This document shows, in pieces, positions 1 through 10,942 of a DNA stretch of 64,000 nucleotides (position 1 is the first letter of the stretch; the number at the start of each line of letters is the position of its first letter). Where the stretch lies: NCBI RefSeq assembly GCF_018873765.1, contig NW_025317403.1, positions 62,001-126,000 on the forward strand, given 5' to 3'. Position numbers and translations under genes: made by a program. The DNA is from Telopea speciosissima (taxonomy: Eukaryota > Streptophyta > Magnoliopsida > Proteales > Proteaceae). The notes under the pieces are model-generated. The model was given only the letters and a program-made list of their open reading frames with translations. It had not been told where the DNA came from and did no database searches.

Positions 1-406
1 AATCTGATTTCATCCCTGGAAGACATATCTCGGACAACATCCTTATTTGTCATGACATGGTCAGAGCTTTAAGAGGAAAAATTATTCCCCTGCTATTCTC
101 CTAAAGATTGACATCCACAAAGCCTTTGATTCTTTAAGGTGGGACTTCATAAGTCAGCTGATGACCAAGATGGGATTTCCTTGTATCTTTGTCAATTGGA
201 TTCAGGCTTGCATCTCTTCCCCAAACTTTTCTGTGCTTGTTAATGGCAGCCCTGCAGGCTACTTCGATGCCTCTGTGGGAATTAGACAAGGCTGCTCTTT
301 GTCCCCTTATTTGTTTACTTTGGCTTTGGAAGCTCTCTCCAGGGACATCCAAATTTGCACTGAACAACAGCTTATTGTGCCTATGCCTAAGTGTAAAGCT
401 CTCAAC
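1..406 (+). pseudogene. L1-type LINE copy 1, reverse transcriptase part (left piece)
   Basis: This is part of a non-LTR retrotransposon reverse transcriptase of the plant L1 type. Readable pieces include the region FIPGRHISDNILICHD, then KIDIHKAFDSLRWDF, then GIRQGCSLSPYLFTLALEAL, which are core RT fingers/palm motifs. The reading frame shifts near position 83-85, between the RALRGK stretch and KIDIHKAF; the same break is present in LINE copies 2, 4 and 5 (copy 3 lacks this region). The piece stops at CTCAAC (401-406), where a copia element is inserted, and it continues at 6130. The left end is cut by the window. It is a dead fragment. Confidence 0.9.
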
Positions 407-700
407 TGTTAGAATTCATTTAATAGGGGTAGTTTAGGAACTAGTCCCATTACTAGTTGCCTTATTATGTAATTATGTTTTTCTTCTTTATTTCCCTTGT
501 ACCTCCCTAGGGAGGTGGATGTAATTTCCTATTTGTTATGATTGAATTAATATAGGTGTATGTAGCCTCTCCAACACAATCGATTACAACCCAAATATTC
601 GCTTCTCTCTTCTCTCTCTTCTTTTGCTATCTTCTTCCTCCAACTTCTTCCTTCTCTCTTCTTACATCGCCGTAGGACACTTACGAGGATGGCTATGATC
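407..700 (+). repeat. 5' LTR of the copia element
   Basis: The left LTR begins TGTTAGAATTC and matches the 3' LTR (5843-6129) almost throughout its first 255 bases, including the block AATAGGGGTAGTTTAGGAA and the pyrimidine-rich CTTCTTC stretch. The last part differs from the 3' LTR: from about 664 it carries a roughly 42-base segment that is repeated at 1020-1061 in the leader. The right boundary is therefore uncertain by about 40 bases. Confidence 0.8.
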
Positions 701-711
701 TTCCTACATCG

Positions 712-723
712 CTGTATCAGAGC
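712..723 (+). other. primer binding site (initiator tRNA-Met type)
   Basis: The sequence TGTATCAGAGC lies just downstream of the 5' LTR. It differs by one base from the TGGTATCAGAGC primer site used by many plant copia elements for priming from the initiator methionine tRNA. Confidence 0.6.
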
Positions 724-1357
724 AGGCTCAAGGTTTGAGAGTCGTGTTCAGTCCCTGTTTTCATTCTTTCTCTTCTCTTTGAAATCCATTGTGTCTAAGG
801 ATTCCAAAGAGGAGATTCCTGTGTACAGCTTTGCTTAAAGAGTATGGAATGGGCTCATTCTAGCCTCTTTTGATGATCGAAGGATATACCTGAGCTGTTT
901 TGAAGCTCTCTTGAAGGTTTAGATCTCACAAAGCGGCTGCTACAAGTTCCGTCAGGTTCAGGTTCAGGTTGCAGCTGCTACAATTCTCGGGTTGCTTTTG
1001 TGTCTTGGTTAGGCTCATTTGCATCGCCGTAGGACACTTACGAGGATGGCTATGATCTTCCTTGCTGATTGAAGAAACCAAATGAGAAGATTTGCTTCTT
1101 CTGTGGGATCCTCTGTTCTGTCCAGGTAAACCCGAGAGTGTTTACCCTTTTTTATTGCTTTGAGCTACAGTTTGATGCTCTCTTGGTTGAGGGATGTGTA
1201 TGCACAGCCTTTGTGAGGCCTTTCCTCTTGTTTGGAGTTGATACTACTACTTGCAAGCTTTGTGGTACAGTATTATAAGGGACTGCTTGCTGGACTGATG
1301 TAAATGCACTAGAAGTGCTTCATTTAAGTCCTCTTAGAGATTTGCTACTAGGGTGCT

Positions 1358-2553
1358 TTGGCGTGTGCTATCTCAGTTTGCTTATTGGACTTTTTGCTTG
1401 TTTGGGTTGAGTGTGTACTCCCGGCTTGTCTTTGGTGTTCTTGTATATTGTCGAATCCCTTCCATCGGCTGCTTGAGGATGCATACGTGCTTGTACTTGC
1501 TGATTCGCATGGCCCCCTATTTGTTGTCCCTCGGTTGGCTTATGAGAGTACTCACCAACCGATTTCTTTTGTGAAGCTTGATGGTACTAATTACCTAGAT
1601 TGGTCACATTCTGTGAGACTTTCTCTTAGGAGTAGGGGAAAACTTAGATATATCACAGGTGCTATCAAGGCTCCCACAGCTGGTTCACCTACTTTTGATA
1701 AATGCGAGACGGAAAATTCTACAGTTATGACATGGTTGATCTTCTCCATGAAGCCCGAGATTGGGAGAAGGTTTATAAGGAAAAAGCCAAAGCTATTTGG
1801 GATAGTGTCTCTGTGGCCTTTGACAGAGTAGGTGACATTGCCAAGGTCTATCAGCTCCATCAAAAAATTCACTCATTGCAACAAGGTGACAGCACTATTT
1901 CTGAGTACTACAGTGCGATCCTTAATAATGTGGAGGAGTATGATCACTACAGGGACCTTCATTTGACCAACCCAGAGGATGAAGCAAAAGTGTATCTGAC
2001 TCTTGAAAAGGAGCGTGTCTTCTCTTTACATGGTGGTCTGAACCTTGACTATGAGCCAGTTAGACTCCAGCTGTTAGGCCGGTCCCCCCTTCCCTCTCTT
2101 AGTGAAGTCTGTAGTTACGTACAGAGTGAAGAGACCAGGCGGCTTACTATGGCACCACCACCAGCATCATCTGAGAGGTCAGCCCTCAATTCTAGTTCTG
2201 TTCGAGACACCCGTGGAGGTGGTAGAGGCCCAGGGCTTAACCATGAGGAAGCCAATACTGTGGAGACTGTTGGTGCCAGTGGAGTTGGGCAAGACAGATT
2301 TAAATGTGATCATTGTGGACGCACTGGACACACCAAGGATAGGTGTTGGTCTCTCCATGGTCGTCCTATTGGTATGCGTGGTCGTGGTGGCCGTAGAGGG
2401 GGAGCTCGAGCTCATTCCGCGACGGCAACTGATGCTGATGCCCCACAGGATGACTCCACCTTCATGGATGAAGTGGTTCGCAGGGTTGTGTCACAGTTGA
2501 GCACATCTTCTACATCTAGTATGGCTGGATCCTCATCATCCTCAGCTTTGTAG
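1358..2553 (+). pseudogene. gag: copia gag (capsid plus zinc knuckle), frameshifted
   Basis: This encodes the structural Gag polyprotein of a plant copia element. The capsid domain starts around FVKLDGTNYLDWSHSVRLSL (about 1568-1627), which is the usual N-terminal signature of plant copia Gag. The reading frame changes around 1765-1780: the upstream part is read in the frame of 1358 and the downstream part (KAKAIWDSV, then the long helical region) in the frame of 1702. A CCHC zinc knuckle, CDHCGRTGHTKDRC, follows at about 2308-2349, then a Gly/Arg-rich and a Ser-rich linker. A TAG codon at 2551-2553 separates gag from the in-frame protease. Plant copia elements normally read gag-pol as one frame, so this stop is more likely decay than a programmed signal. 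Confidence 0.85.
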
Positions 2554-4539
2554 GTCTCCACCTCAGCTTCTACTGCCGCCCAATCTTGGGTCATTGACTT
2601 GGGTGCCACAGACCACATGACTAGTACGTCTCATTATTATGATTCCTATACCATTTGCTCTGGTAAGGACAAGGTTAGGGTAGCTGATGGCTCCCTTTCC
2701 TCCATACCTGGTAAGGGTAATATCCCTGTGACATCATCTATTTCCCTCTCTTCTGTTCTTCATGTCCCTAACCTTACACTGAATCTTTTATCTGTGAGTC
2801 ATCTGACTAAATCTCTCAACTGTTGTGTCACATTTTTTCCTTCTCACTGTCTTTTTCAGGATTTGGTGACAAAGAGGATTATTGGTAGTGGACGTGAGGA
2901 GCAAGGCCTCTACTTTTTTGATCCATTTTTGCCCACAGCTCATTCCTATGTGTGTGGACGTAATGATAGTAGTTCTGTGAATTCTGTTATGTTATGGCAT
3001 CGTCCTCTTGGCCATCCATCTTTTGTTGTAATGAGAAAACAATTGCCTCACTTATTTTCTTCTATTGCCTCTTCTCATGTTTCTCAATGTGAACCATGTA
3101 TGTTTGCCAAACATTGTCGGTCTTCATATCCTTATCATGGTAATAGAACTGTTGCTCCTTTTCATATTGTGCATATTGATGTTTGGGGTCCTTCCCCTAC
3201 TACTTCTTTATTTAGCTTTCGTTACTTTGTGTCATTTGTTGATGATTTTTCCCGTGCCACATGGACTGTACTTTTGAAGCATAAGAGTGATGTTTGTGAT
3301 GCCTTTCAGAACTTTTACCAAATGATCCTTACTCAATTTGAGACCCGCATCAAAATTGTGCGATCTAATAAAGGGGGAGAGTACATGTTTGGTGGCCTTC
3401 AAACCTTCTGTACTACTCATGGCATTATCCATCAGCTAGCATGTGTTGATATGCCAAAACAAAATGGGATTGCTGAGAGGAAAAATCGCCATCTACTGGA
3501 GGTTACCCGTAGTCAATTGTTTGGCATGCATGTCCCCAAGACCTTCTGGTCCGCAACTCTTCTCATTGCCTCCTTTCTCATCAATCGTATGCTTACCAAG
3601 CTTCTTAATTTCAAATACCCCTTGGACATCTTATCTCCCAAGGCCTCTGCTTTTTCTCTTCCTCCTAGAGTCTTTGGCTGTGTTTGTTATGTGCATGTTA
3701 ACAAATCTGCCCGCACTAAACTTGACCCCAAAGCTCTCAAGTGTCTCTTCCTTGGGTACTCATCTACTACCAAGGGGTACAAGTGTTATCATCCTTCTTC
3801 CCACCGATGTATCATTTCCAAGGATGTTACCTTTCTTGAGTCAGTCCCTTTCTTTGTCCCTCAACATCCTCTTCAGGGGGAGAATTGTGGGAGTGAACAG
3901 GCTACTGATGATTTCTTTCTTTCTCCTTTACCTACATCTCCTTTTATGCTTGACATTGGGAAACATAGGACTGTAGATGTGGTTGAGGTTGATGACCAAC
4001 CACCAGGGGGGAATACAGATTTGGTTATTGAAAGTGGTTCTGGTAAGGAGAAGGATTACCACATGACATACAAAAAAGGTGAAGGCTTGCATAATACAAG
4101 AAAGAAGATCTACCAAGAGTCCTCTTCAGATCCAGATCCACATCCTGAGATTCATTCTCCTCAATTAGGTGACATTTCTTCTCCTCCATCTGATTTGGAC
4201 CTTCCTATTGCTATTAGGAAAGGGAAAAGAACTTGTACTAATCCTATATCCCAGTTTGTTTCCTATGATGCAATTTCTCCTACAGGCCTTGCCTTTATTA
4301 CTGCTCTCTCTACTATTTCCATTCCCAAGAATGTCATTGATGCTATGTCTGACCCAAAGTGGAGACAAGCCATGTCTGAGGAGATGATGGCACTTGAGAA
4401 GAATGGTACTTGGCAACTTGTTGACCTTCCCAAGGGACGTGTCCCAGTTGGATGCAGATGGGTCTACACAATCAAGTACAAATCTGATGGCAGTATTGAG
4501 AGATACAAAGCAAGTTTGGGGGCCAAGGGGTACAGTTAA
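2554..4539 (+). pseudogene. pol: copia pol, protease and integrase part, inactive
   Basis: This lies in the same frame as the zinc-knuckle half of gag. The retropepsin motif reads WVIDLGATDHM, where copia proteases normally have Asp-Ser-Gly; the serine is leucine here. It is followed by the pre-integrase zinc-binding region (LWHRPLGHPSF, later CEPC) and the integrase core. The core keeps the first Asp (HIDVWGP) and the Glu (QNGIAERKNRHLLE), but the second catalytic position reads RSNKGGEY, so that Asp is lost. The C-terminal part enters the RT N-terminus (PKWRQAMSEEMMALEKNGTW) and ends at a TAA at 4537-4539. A further in-frame TAG lies at 4558-4560. Both stops lie where relatives have glutamine or similar codons, consistent with C-to-T decay. 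Confidence 0.88.
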
Positions 4540-5037
4540 GTCTATGGAATTGACTACTAGGAGACATTTGCCCTTGTGGCCAAGCATAACTCAATAAGAG
4601 TTCTTTTATCTTTGGCTGCCAATAAAGATTGGCCTTTATATCAGTTGGATGTGAAGAATGCCTTCCTTCATGGTGATTTGGAAGAAGAAGTGTACATGCA
4701 AACTCCTCCGGGCTTCAAGATGCCTTCAGTTGAAGGGAAAGTGTGCCTCCTTAAGAAGGCTCAATATGGTCTCAAACAGTCACCAAAGGCATGTTTGAAG
4801 AATGGATATTCTCAGAGCCAAGCTGATCACACTCTCTTTACCAAGCGGAGTAGTGGTACTATCACAGCTCTCATTGTCTATGTTGACAATATCGTGGTCA
4901 CAGGAGATGATACAGCTGAGATAGGTAAATTGAAGAGCTACTTGGCACAGCAATTTGAGATCAAAGATCTGGGTCCCTTGAAGTACTTCTTAGGAATAGA
5001 AGTATCAAGGACCAAGAAAGGAATCAACATATGTTAA
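4540..5037 (+). pseudogene. pol: copia reverse transcriptase part, inactive
   Basis: This continues the same frame after the stops at 4537 and 4558. The RT palm is recognisable: VKNAFLHGDLEEEVYMQTPPGF, then LKKAQYGLKQSPKA. About a dozen residues normally found after that point (the W-containing segment before the QADHTLF motif) are missing. The catalytic box reads YVDN rather than YVDD, removing an essential metal-binding Asp. The connection motif IKDLGPLKYFLGIEV is intact. A TAA at 5035-5037 closes the reading frame, and RNase H continues in the same frame behind it. Confidence 0.88.
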
Positions 5038-5781
5038 AGGAGGTTTATCCTTGACTTGTTGACAGAGACAGGGTTGTTAGGCTGCAAACCAGCAAACTCT
5101 CCTATTGAGCAGAATCACAAACTAGGAGAGGACTGTGGTCCTTCTCTTGTTGATGCGGGGAAGTATCAAAGGCTAGTAGGGAAGCTTATCTATCTCTCTA
5201 TGACTCGGCCAGTTATCTCTTATGCAGTGGGAGTTGTCAGCCAATTCATGCATGCTCCCAAGAGTGGCCATTTGGATGCTGTGTATCGCATTCTAAGGTA
5301 TATGAAGTCATTTACAGGGAAAGGACTGTTCTATGCAAGGCACAACCACTTGAGAGTGGAAGGTTTCACAGATGCCGATTGGGCTAGTTCCATTACAGAC
5401 AGGAGATCTACCTCCGGCTATTGTACCTTTGTGGGAGGTAACTTAGTCACCTGGAGGAGTAAGAAACAGCATGTTGTGGCAAGATCTAGTGCCGAGGCAG
5501 AATTTAGAGCTATGGCACATGGAGTGTGAGAGCTCATCTGGCTAAAAAGGCTTGTTCAGGAACTGGGATTCGACACTAAAGGACCCATGAGACTGTACTG
5601 TGACAAGAAGGCTGCCATCAGTATTGCTCACAACCCTGTTCAACATGACCGGACTAAGCACATAGAGGTTGATTGGCATTTCATCAAGGAGAAGATAGAC
5701 TCTGGCTGTATTTGTACTCCTTTTGTGAAGACTGGTGATCACTTGGTAGATATCTTCACCAAGGCTCTTGGCTCTCCTTAG
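5038..5781 (+). pseudogene. pol: copia RNase H part, broken
   Basis: This is the C-terminal RNase H domain of copia Pol. It reads LLTETGLLGCKPANSPIE, then KLIYLSMTRPVISYAVGVVS, GFTDADWASSITDRRSTSGY, VARSSAEAEFRAMAHGV, YCDKKAAISIAHNPVQHDR and KHIEVDWHFIKEKI. The acidic positions of RNase H (Asp in FTDADW, Glu in SSAEAEF, Asp in YCDKK, Asp in IEVDWHF) are visible. A TGA at 5527-5529 interrupts the domain after AMAHGV; the frame continues unchanged to the TAG at 5779-5781. The domain is otherwise the best preserved part of Pol. Confidence 0.88.
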
Positions 5782-5830
5782 TTTAGTTCTTTCCTAAGCA
5801 AGCTGGGAATGCATGATATATATTCTTCAG

Positions 5831-5842
5831 CTTGAGGGGGAG
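5831..5842 (+). other. polypurine tract
   Basis: The purine-rich run GAGGGGGAG lies immediately upstream of the 3' LTR. It is the usual site where plus-strand synthesis of an LTR element is primed. Confidence 0.75.
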
Positions 5843-6129
5843 TTTTAGAAGTCATGTAATAGGGGTAGTTTAGGAATTAGTCCCATTACTAGTTGCCTTA
5901 TTATATAATTATGTTTTTCTTCTTTATTTCCCTTGTACCTCCCTAAGGAGGTGGATGTAATTTCCTAATTGTTAAGATTGAATTAATATAGGTGTATGGA
6001 GAACCCTCTCCAACACAATCGATTACAACCCAAATATTCTCTTCTCTCTTCTGTCCCTTCTCTTGCTATCTTCTTCCTCCTCCAACTTCTTCCTCCTCTC
6101 TCCTTACCTCCTAAACCTAAAATCTAACT
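5843..6129 (+). repeat. 3' LTR of the copia element
   Basis: About 287 bp, homologous to 407-700. It starts TTTTAG (TGTTAG in the 5' LTR) and ends CTAACT. The two LTRs differ by substitutions and small indels, for example an extra GAA in GGAGAACCCTCTCC and differing poly-pyrimidine lengths. The insertion is therefore not recent. Confidence 0.85.
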
Positions 6130-6803
6130 TCAACCCCTCTCATTTGGCCTTTGCGGATGACCTGATGATCTTCTCCAAGGCTTCATTAGCCTCTCTGGAG
6201 TCCATTATGCTTTGCTTGCAGCACTTTCATGAGCTATCAGGCTTGCGCATCAACCCCTCAAAGTCCCTCATTTTCTTTGCGGGGGATTCTGAGCTGGACA
6301 AGGCTCCATTGCTTCAGACATCTGGTTTTCAAGAAGGCTACTTTCGTGTTAAGTATTTGGGTCTTCCTTTGATCCCCTGCCAGGCTTTCAGCTCATCGCT
6401 GTACTCCCTATGCTTGACCTCATTCGAGAAAAGACGCAATTATGGAAAGAGCGAAGCTTCTCTCATATCTTTGGTAGGCTGGTTCTTATCAGATCGGTCT
6501 TGGAATCTTCGTACATTTGGAATCTATGGGTTGCCTCAAGCTACTATAAAGTCCTTGGAATCCCTTTTAGCTTCCATCCTCTGGAAGGGAAAAAATACTT
6601 CTAGATTTCTTCACCCACTTCCCTGGGCTGCTGTGTGTCTGCCGAAGAATGAAGGAGGCTTGGGCATCAGAAGAATCAAAGAAGTAAACTTGGCTGGTAT
6701 CTTGAAGTTAATCTGAAAGATTGCTTCAAAAGCAAAGGAGCATCTGGGTTGACTGGATATACTTAGGGCCCCTTCGGCATGATTCCATTTGGACGGCTTC
6801 CCT
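6130..6803 (+). pseudogene. L1-type LINE copy 1, right piece
   Basis: This continues the LINE interrupted at 406. It carries the RT catalytic box as LAFADDLMIFSKA, followed by LSGLRINPSKSLIFFAGDSELDKAPLL, the VKYLGLPL thumb motif, and a C-terminal part with GGLGIRRIKEVNLAGILKLI. Small indels break the frame around 6360-6470. The LINE stops abruptly after CATTTGGACGGCTTCCCTG. The next bases, TCAGTTTCACC, belong to the satellite, and the same junction is seen in the other four copies. Confidence 0.88.
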
Positions 6804-7498
6804 GTCAGTTTCACCAAAAGATATTTATCTCCCATTTTAAAAACGTATCATTATAATTGCGATCCGGATAAGTATGGGAAAATTTATTCCGCTTGGAAGT
6901 TGGTTCAAGGAATTTTAGTACTTTCAGCTAGATTTGGTCTCATTCTGATGGTTTAGAGAATCCAATAACTAACTGATTTCCTCTAAATCAGTTTTAGCTA
7001 CAGATCTTTCTCCTTTTTCCGAAAACAAAATCATTATAATGGCGATCCGGACGAGTATAGACAAATTAATTTCGCCTGGAAGTTGGAGAAAGGAATATTT
7101 GTACTTTATGCTAGATTGGGTCTCATTCTGTCGGTCCAATGAATCTAAGACCTGGGCCGATATTTCCTCGAAATCAGTTTCAGCTACAGATCTCTATCTT
7201 CTTTTTCCGATCCGTATCATTATAATGGCTAACCAGACGTGTATGGACAAAGCTATTCCGCTTGGAAGTTGGCCAATGGAATTTTAGTTATTTTAGCTGG
7301 GTTGGGACTCATTCTTTCGGTCCAGATAATCCAAGATCTGGGCCGATATTTCCTATAAATTAGTTTCACCTACAAATCATTATCCCCCATTTTTTAATCA
7401 CATTATAATGGCTAACATCCGGAATAGCCCATACTCATCCTTAGCCCATTTTTTTAATCACATTCCCCCATTTTTTAATCAGCATTATAATGGCTAAC
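6804..7498 (-). repeat. 184-bp satellite, minus-orientation arm of unit 1
   Basis: Just under four monomers read as the reverse complement of the main array (CTCATTCTGTCGG, CAGTTTCAGCTACAGATCT, CATTATAATGGCGATCCGG). This is the left arm of a long inverted repeat. In this unit the inner end is complicated by a partial local duplication at about 7417-7498 (ATCCGGAATAGCCCATAC, then a second CCCCCATTTTTTAATC), not seen in units 2-5. Confidence 0.85.
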
Positions 7499-7532
7499 AT
7501 CCGGGCAGAATAACTTAGCCCATACTCATCCA
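7499..7532. other. palindrome centre loop, unit 1 (forward)
   Basis: A 34-nt spacer beginning ATCCGGGCAGAATAACTTAG, lying between CATTATAATGGCTAAC on the left and its complement GTTAGCCATTATAATG on the right. The orientation matches units 2 and 3 and is opposite to units 4 and 5. Confidence 0.8.
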
Positions 7533-10500
7533 GTTAGCCATTATAATGTAATTAAAAAATGGGGGATAGTGATTTGTAGGTGAAACTAATTTAAAGGAAA
7601 TATCGGCCCAGATCTTGGACTATCTGAACCGAAAGAATGAGTCCCAATCCAGCTAAAATAACTAAAATTCCATTGGCCAACTTCCAAAAAGAATAACTTT
7701 GTCCATACACTTCCGATTAGCCATCATAATGATACACATCGGAAAAAGAAGATAGAGATCAGTAGTTGAAACTGATTTTTAGGAAATAGCGGTCCAGGTC
7801 TTGGATTTTTTGGACCAACAGAATGAGACCCAATCTACAATAAAGTACAAATATTCATTTACCCAACTTCCAGGCGAAATTAATTTGTCCATACTCGTCC
7901 GGATCGCCATTATAATGATATGTTTTCGGAAAAAAGAGAGAGATCTGTAGCTGAAACTGATTTAGAGGAAATCAGTCACTTATTGGATTCTCTAAACCGA
8001 CAAAATGAGACCAAATCTAGCTGAAAGTACTAAAATTCCTTGAATCAACTTCCAAGCGGAATAAATTTTCCCATACTTATCCGGATCGCAATTATAATGA
8101 TACGTTTTGAAAATGGGAGATAAATATCTTTAGGTGAAATAGATTTAGAGGTATTACCGGCCTAGTTCATGGATTCTCTGGACCGACAGAATGAGGCCAA
8201 ATCTAGCTGAAAGTAATAAATTCCTTGAGCCAACTTCCGGGCAGATTAACTTTGCACATACTTGTCGGGTTCGCTATTATAATTATGTGTTTACAAAAAT
8301 TGGTGAAACTAATTTAAAGGAAATATCGGCCTCTTGGATTCTCTAGACCAATAGAATGAGACCCAATCAATCAAAAAGTACTTAAATTCTTAGAGCCAAC
8401 TTCCGGGCGGAATAACTTTGCCATACTCATCTGGTTGGCCATTACAATATGTATTTTGAAAATAGGAGAAAGGTCAGTAGGTAACACCACTAATTTCGAG
8501 GAAATATCGCCCAAGTTCTTGGACTTTCGGGACCGAAAGAATGAGACCCAATTCAGCATAAAGTACATAAATTACTTGAGCAAACTACCAGGCAGAATAA
8601 AATATCCCATAATCGTCCGGTTCGCAATTATAATGATATGTATTTGGAAAAAGAAATAGAGATCTGTAGCTGAAACTGGTTTAGAGATAATATCAGCCCA
8701 GCTCTTGGATACTCCCGACCGACAAAATGAGACCCTATTCAGTAGTATGTACTAAAATTGTTACGGCCAACATCCGGGAAGAATAACTTAGCCCATACTC
8801 ATCTGGTTAACCATTATAATATGTGTTACAAAAATGGGAGATAGTGATTTGTAGGTGAAACTAATTTATAGGAAATATTGGCCCAGATCTTTGATTATCT
8901 GGACCGATAGAATGAGACCCAATCCAGCTGAAATTACTAAAATTCCATTGGCCAACTTCCAGGCGGAATAACTTTATCCATACACGTCCGGTTAGCCATT
9001 ATAATGATACGCATCGGAAAAAGGAACAAGAGATTTGTAGCTGAAACCGATTTAGAGGAAATATCGGCCCAGGTCTTAGATTCTCTGGACCAACAGAATG
9101 ATACCCAATATAGCATAAAGTACAAATATTCCTTTAGCTACCAGGCGGAATTAATTTGCCCATACTCATCTGGTTCGCCATTATAATGATATGTTTTCGG
9201 AAAAAGGAGAAAGAGATTTGTAGCTGAAACTGATTTAGAGGAAATCAGTACAGTTCTTAGATTCTCTAAACGGACAAAATGAGACCAAATCTAGCTGAAA
9301 GTACTAAAATTCCTTAACCAATTTCCAGGCGGAATAAATTTTCCCATGCTTATCAGTATTGCAATTATAATGATACGTTTTGAAAATGAGAGATAAAGAT
9401 CTTTAGGTGAAACAGATTTAGAGGTAATATTGGCCCAGTTCTTGGATTCTCTAGACTGACAGAATGAGACCAAATATAGCCGAAAGTACTAAAATTCCTT
9501 GAACCAACTTCCGGGCTGAATAAATTTTCTCATACTCATCTATACTGCAATTATAATGATACCTTTTCGAAAATAGGAGATAAAATACTTTAGGTGAAAC
9601 TGATTTAGAAGTAATATCGGCTCAGTTCTTGGATTCTCAGGACCGACAGAATGAGACCAAATATAGCTGAAAGTACTAAAATTCCTTGAGCCAACTTCCG
9701 CACAGATTAACTTTGCACATACTGATCGGGTTCGCTACTAGAATAATATGTTTACGAAAATGGGAGATAGAGATTTGTTGGTGAAACTAATTTAGAGGAA
9801 ATATCAGTCCAGTTCTTGGATTCTTTGGACCGACAGAATGAGACCCAATCAAACAAAAAGTACTAAAATTCTTAGGGCCAACTTCCGAGCGGAATAACTT
9901 TGCCCATACTCGTCCGGTTAGCCATTATAATATGTATTTTGAAAATGGGAGAAAGATCAGTCGGTAAAACTAATTTTGGGGAAAAACGTAAATTCCTTGA
10001 GCAAACTTTCGGGCAGAATAAAGTTACCCATAACTTTCCGGTTCGCAATTATAATGAAATGTATTTGGAATAGGAGATAGAGATCTGTAGATGAAACTGA
10101 TTTAGAGGCAATATCAGCCCAGCTCCTGGATACTCCCGACTGACAGAATGAGACACAATCTAGTAGAATGTACTAAAATTCTTACGACCAACATCCGGGA
10201 AGAATAACTTAGCCCATACTCGTCCGTTGAGCCATTATAATATGTGTTTCAAAAATGGGAGATAGTGATTTGTGGGTGAAACTAATTTATAGGAAATATC
10301 GGCCCAGATCTTGGATTATCAGGACCGACAGAATGAGACCCAATCCAGCTGAAATTACAAAAATACCGTTGGCAAACTTCCAGGCAGAATAACTTTTCCC
10401 ATACACGTCCAGTTAGCCATTATAATGATACATTTCGGAAAAAGGAGATAGAGAACTGTAGCTGAAATTGATTTAGGGGAAATATCAGCCCAAGTCTTGC

Positions 10501-10942
10501 ATTCTCTAAACTGATAGAATCAGACCCAATCTAGCATAAAGTACAAATATTCCTTTACCCAACTTCCAGGCGGAAATAATTTGCCCATACTCATCCTATT
10601 CGCCATTATAATTATATGTTTTCAGAAAAAGGAGAAAGAGATCTGTAGCTGAAACTGATTTTGAGAAAATCAGTCCAGTTCTTGATATCGCTAAACCGAC
10701 AGAATGAAACCAAATCTAGCTAAAAGAACTAAAATTCCCTGAACCAACTTCCAGGCGGAATAAATTTTCCCACACTTATCCAGATTGCAATTATAATGAT
10801 ACGCTTAAAAAATGGGAGATAAAGATCTTTAGGTGAAACTGATATAGAGGTAATATTGGCCCAGTTCTTGGATTCTCTGGACTGACAGAATGAGACAAAA
10901 TCTGGCCGAAAGTACTAAAATTCCTTGAACCAACTTCGGGCG
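7533..10942 (+). repeat. 184-bp satellite, plus-orientation array of unit 1
   Basis: About 18-19 head-to-tail monomers with a spacing of about 184 bp, measured between successive GACAGAATGAGACC boxes (for example 8908, 9097, 9278, 9459, 9647, 9834). Each monomer contains, in order, a GGTGAAACTGATTTAGAGG box, a TCTTGGATTCTCTGGACCGAC box, an AACTTCCGGGCGGAATAA box and a CATTATAATG palindrome. Several monomer variants recur in a fixed order that is repeated in later units. A truncated monomer lies at about 9970-10000. No real coding region is present; the short open frames are by-products of the repeat. Confidence 0.92.

Larger units (their letters stand above)
407..6129 (+). mobile_element. Ty1/copia LTR retrotransposon, defective, nested in LINE copy 1
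   Basis: A complete but decayed copia element. It has two related LTRs, an initiator-tRNA-Met type primer site, a purine tract before the 3' LTR, and the copia order gag, protease, integrase, RT, RNase H. The host LINE reads continuously on both sides, and TCAAC is present just before (402-406) and just after (6130-6134), giving a 5-bp target duplication. The termini are TGTTAG at the left and CTAACT at the right, so the expected final CA has mutated. Coding capacity is destroyed by a gag frameshift, in-frame stops and changed catalytic residues. Confidence 0.92.

Noticed and set aside
2551..2553. TAG between gag and pol as a programmed readthrough signal
   Set aside because: The element has many other stops and lost catalytic residues, and plant copia elements use a single gag-pol frame. 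Decay is simpler.
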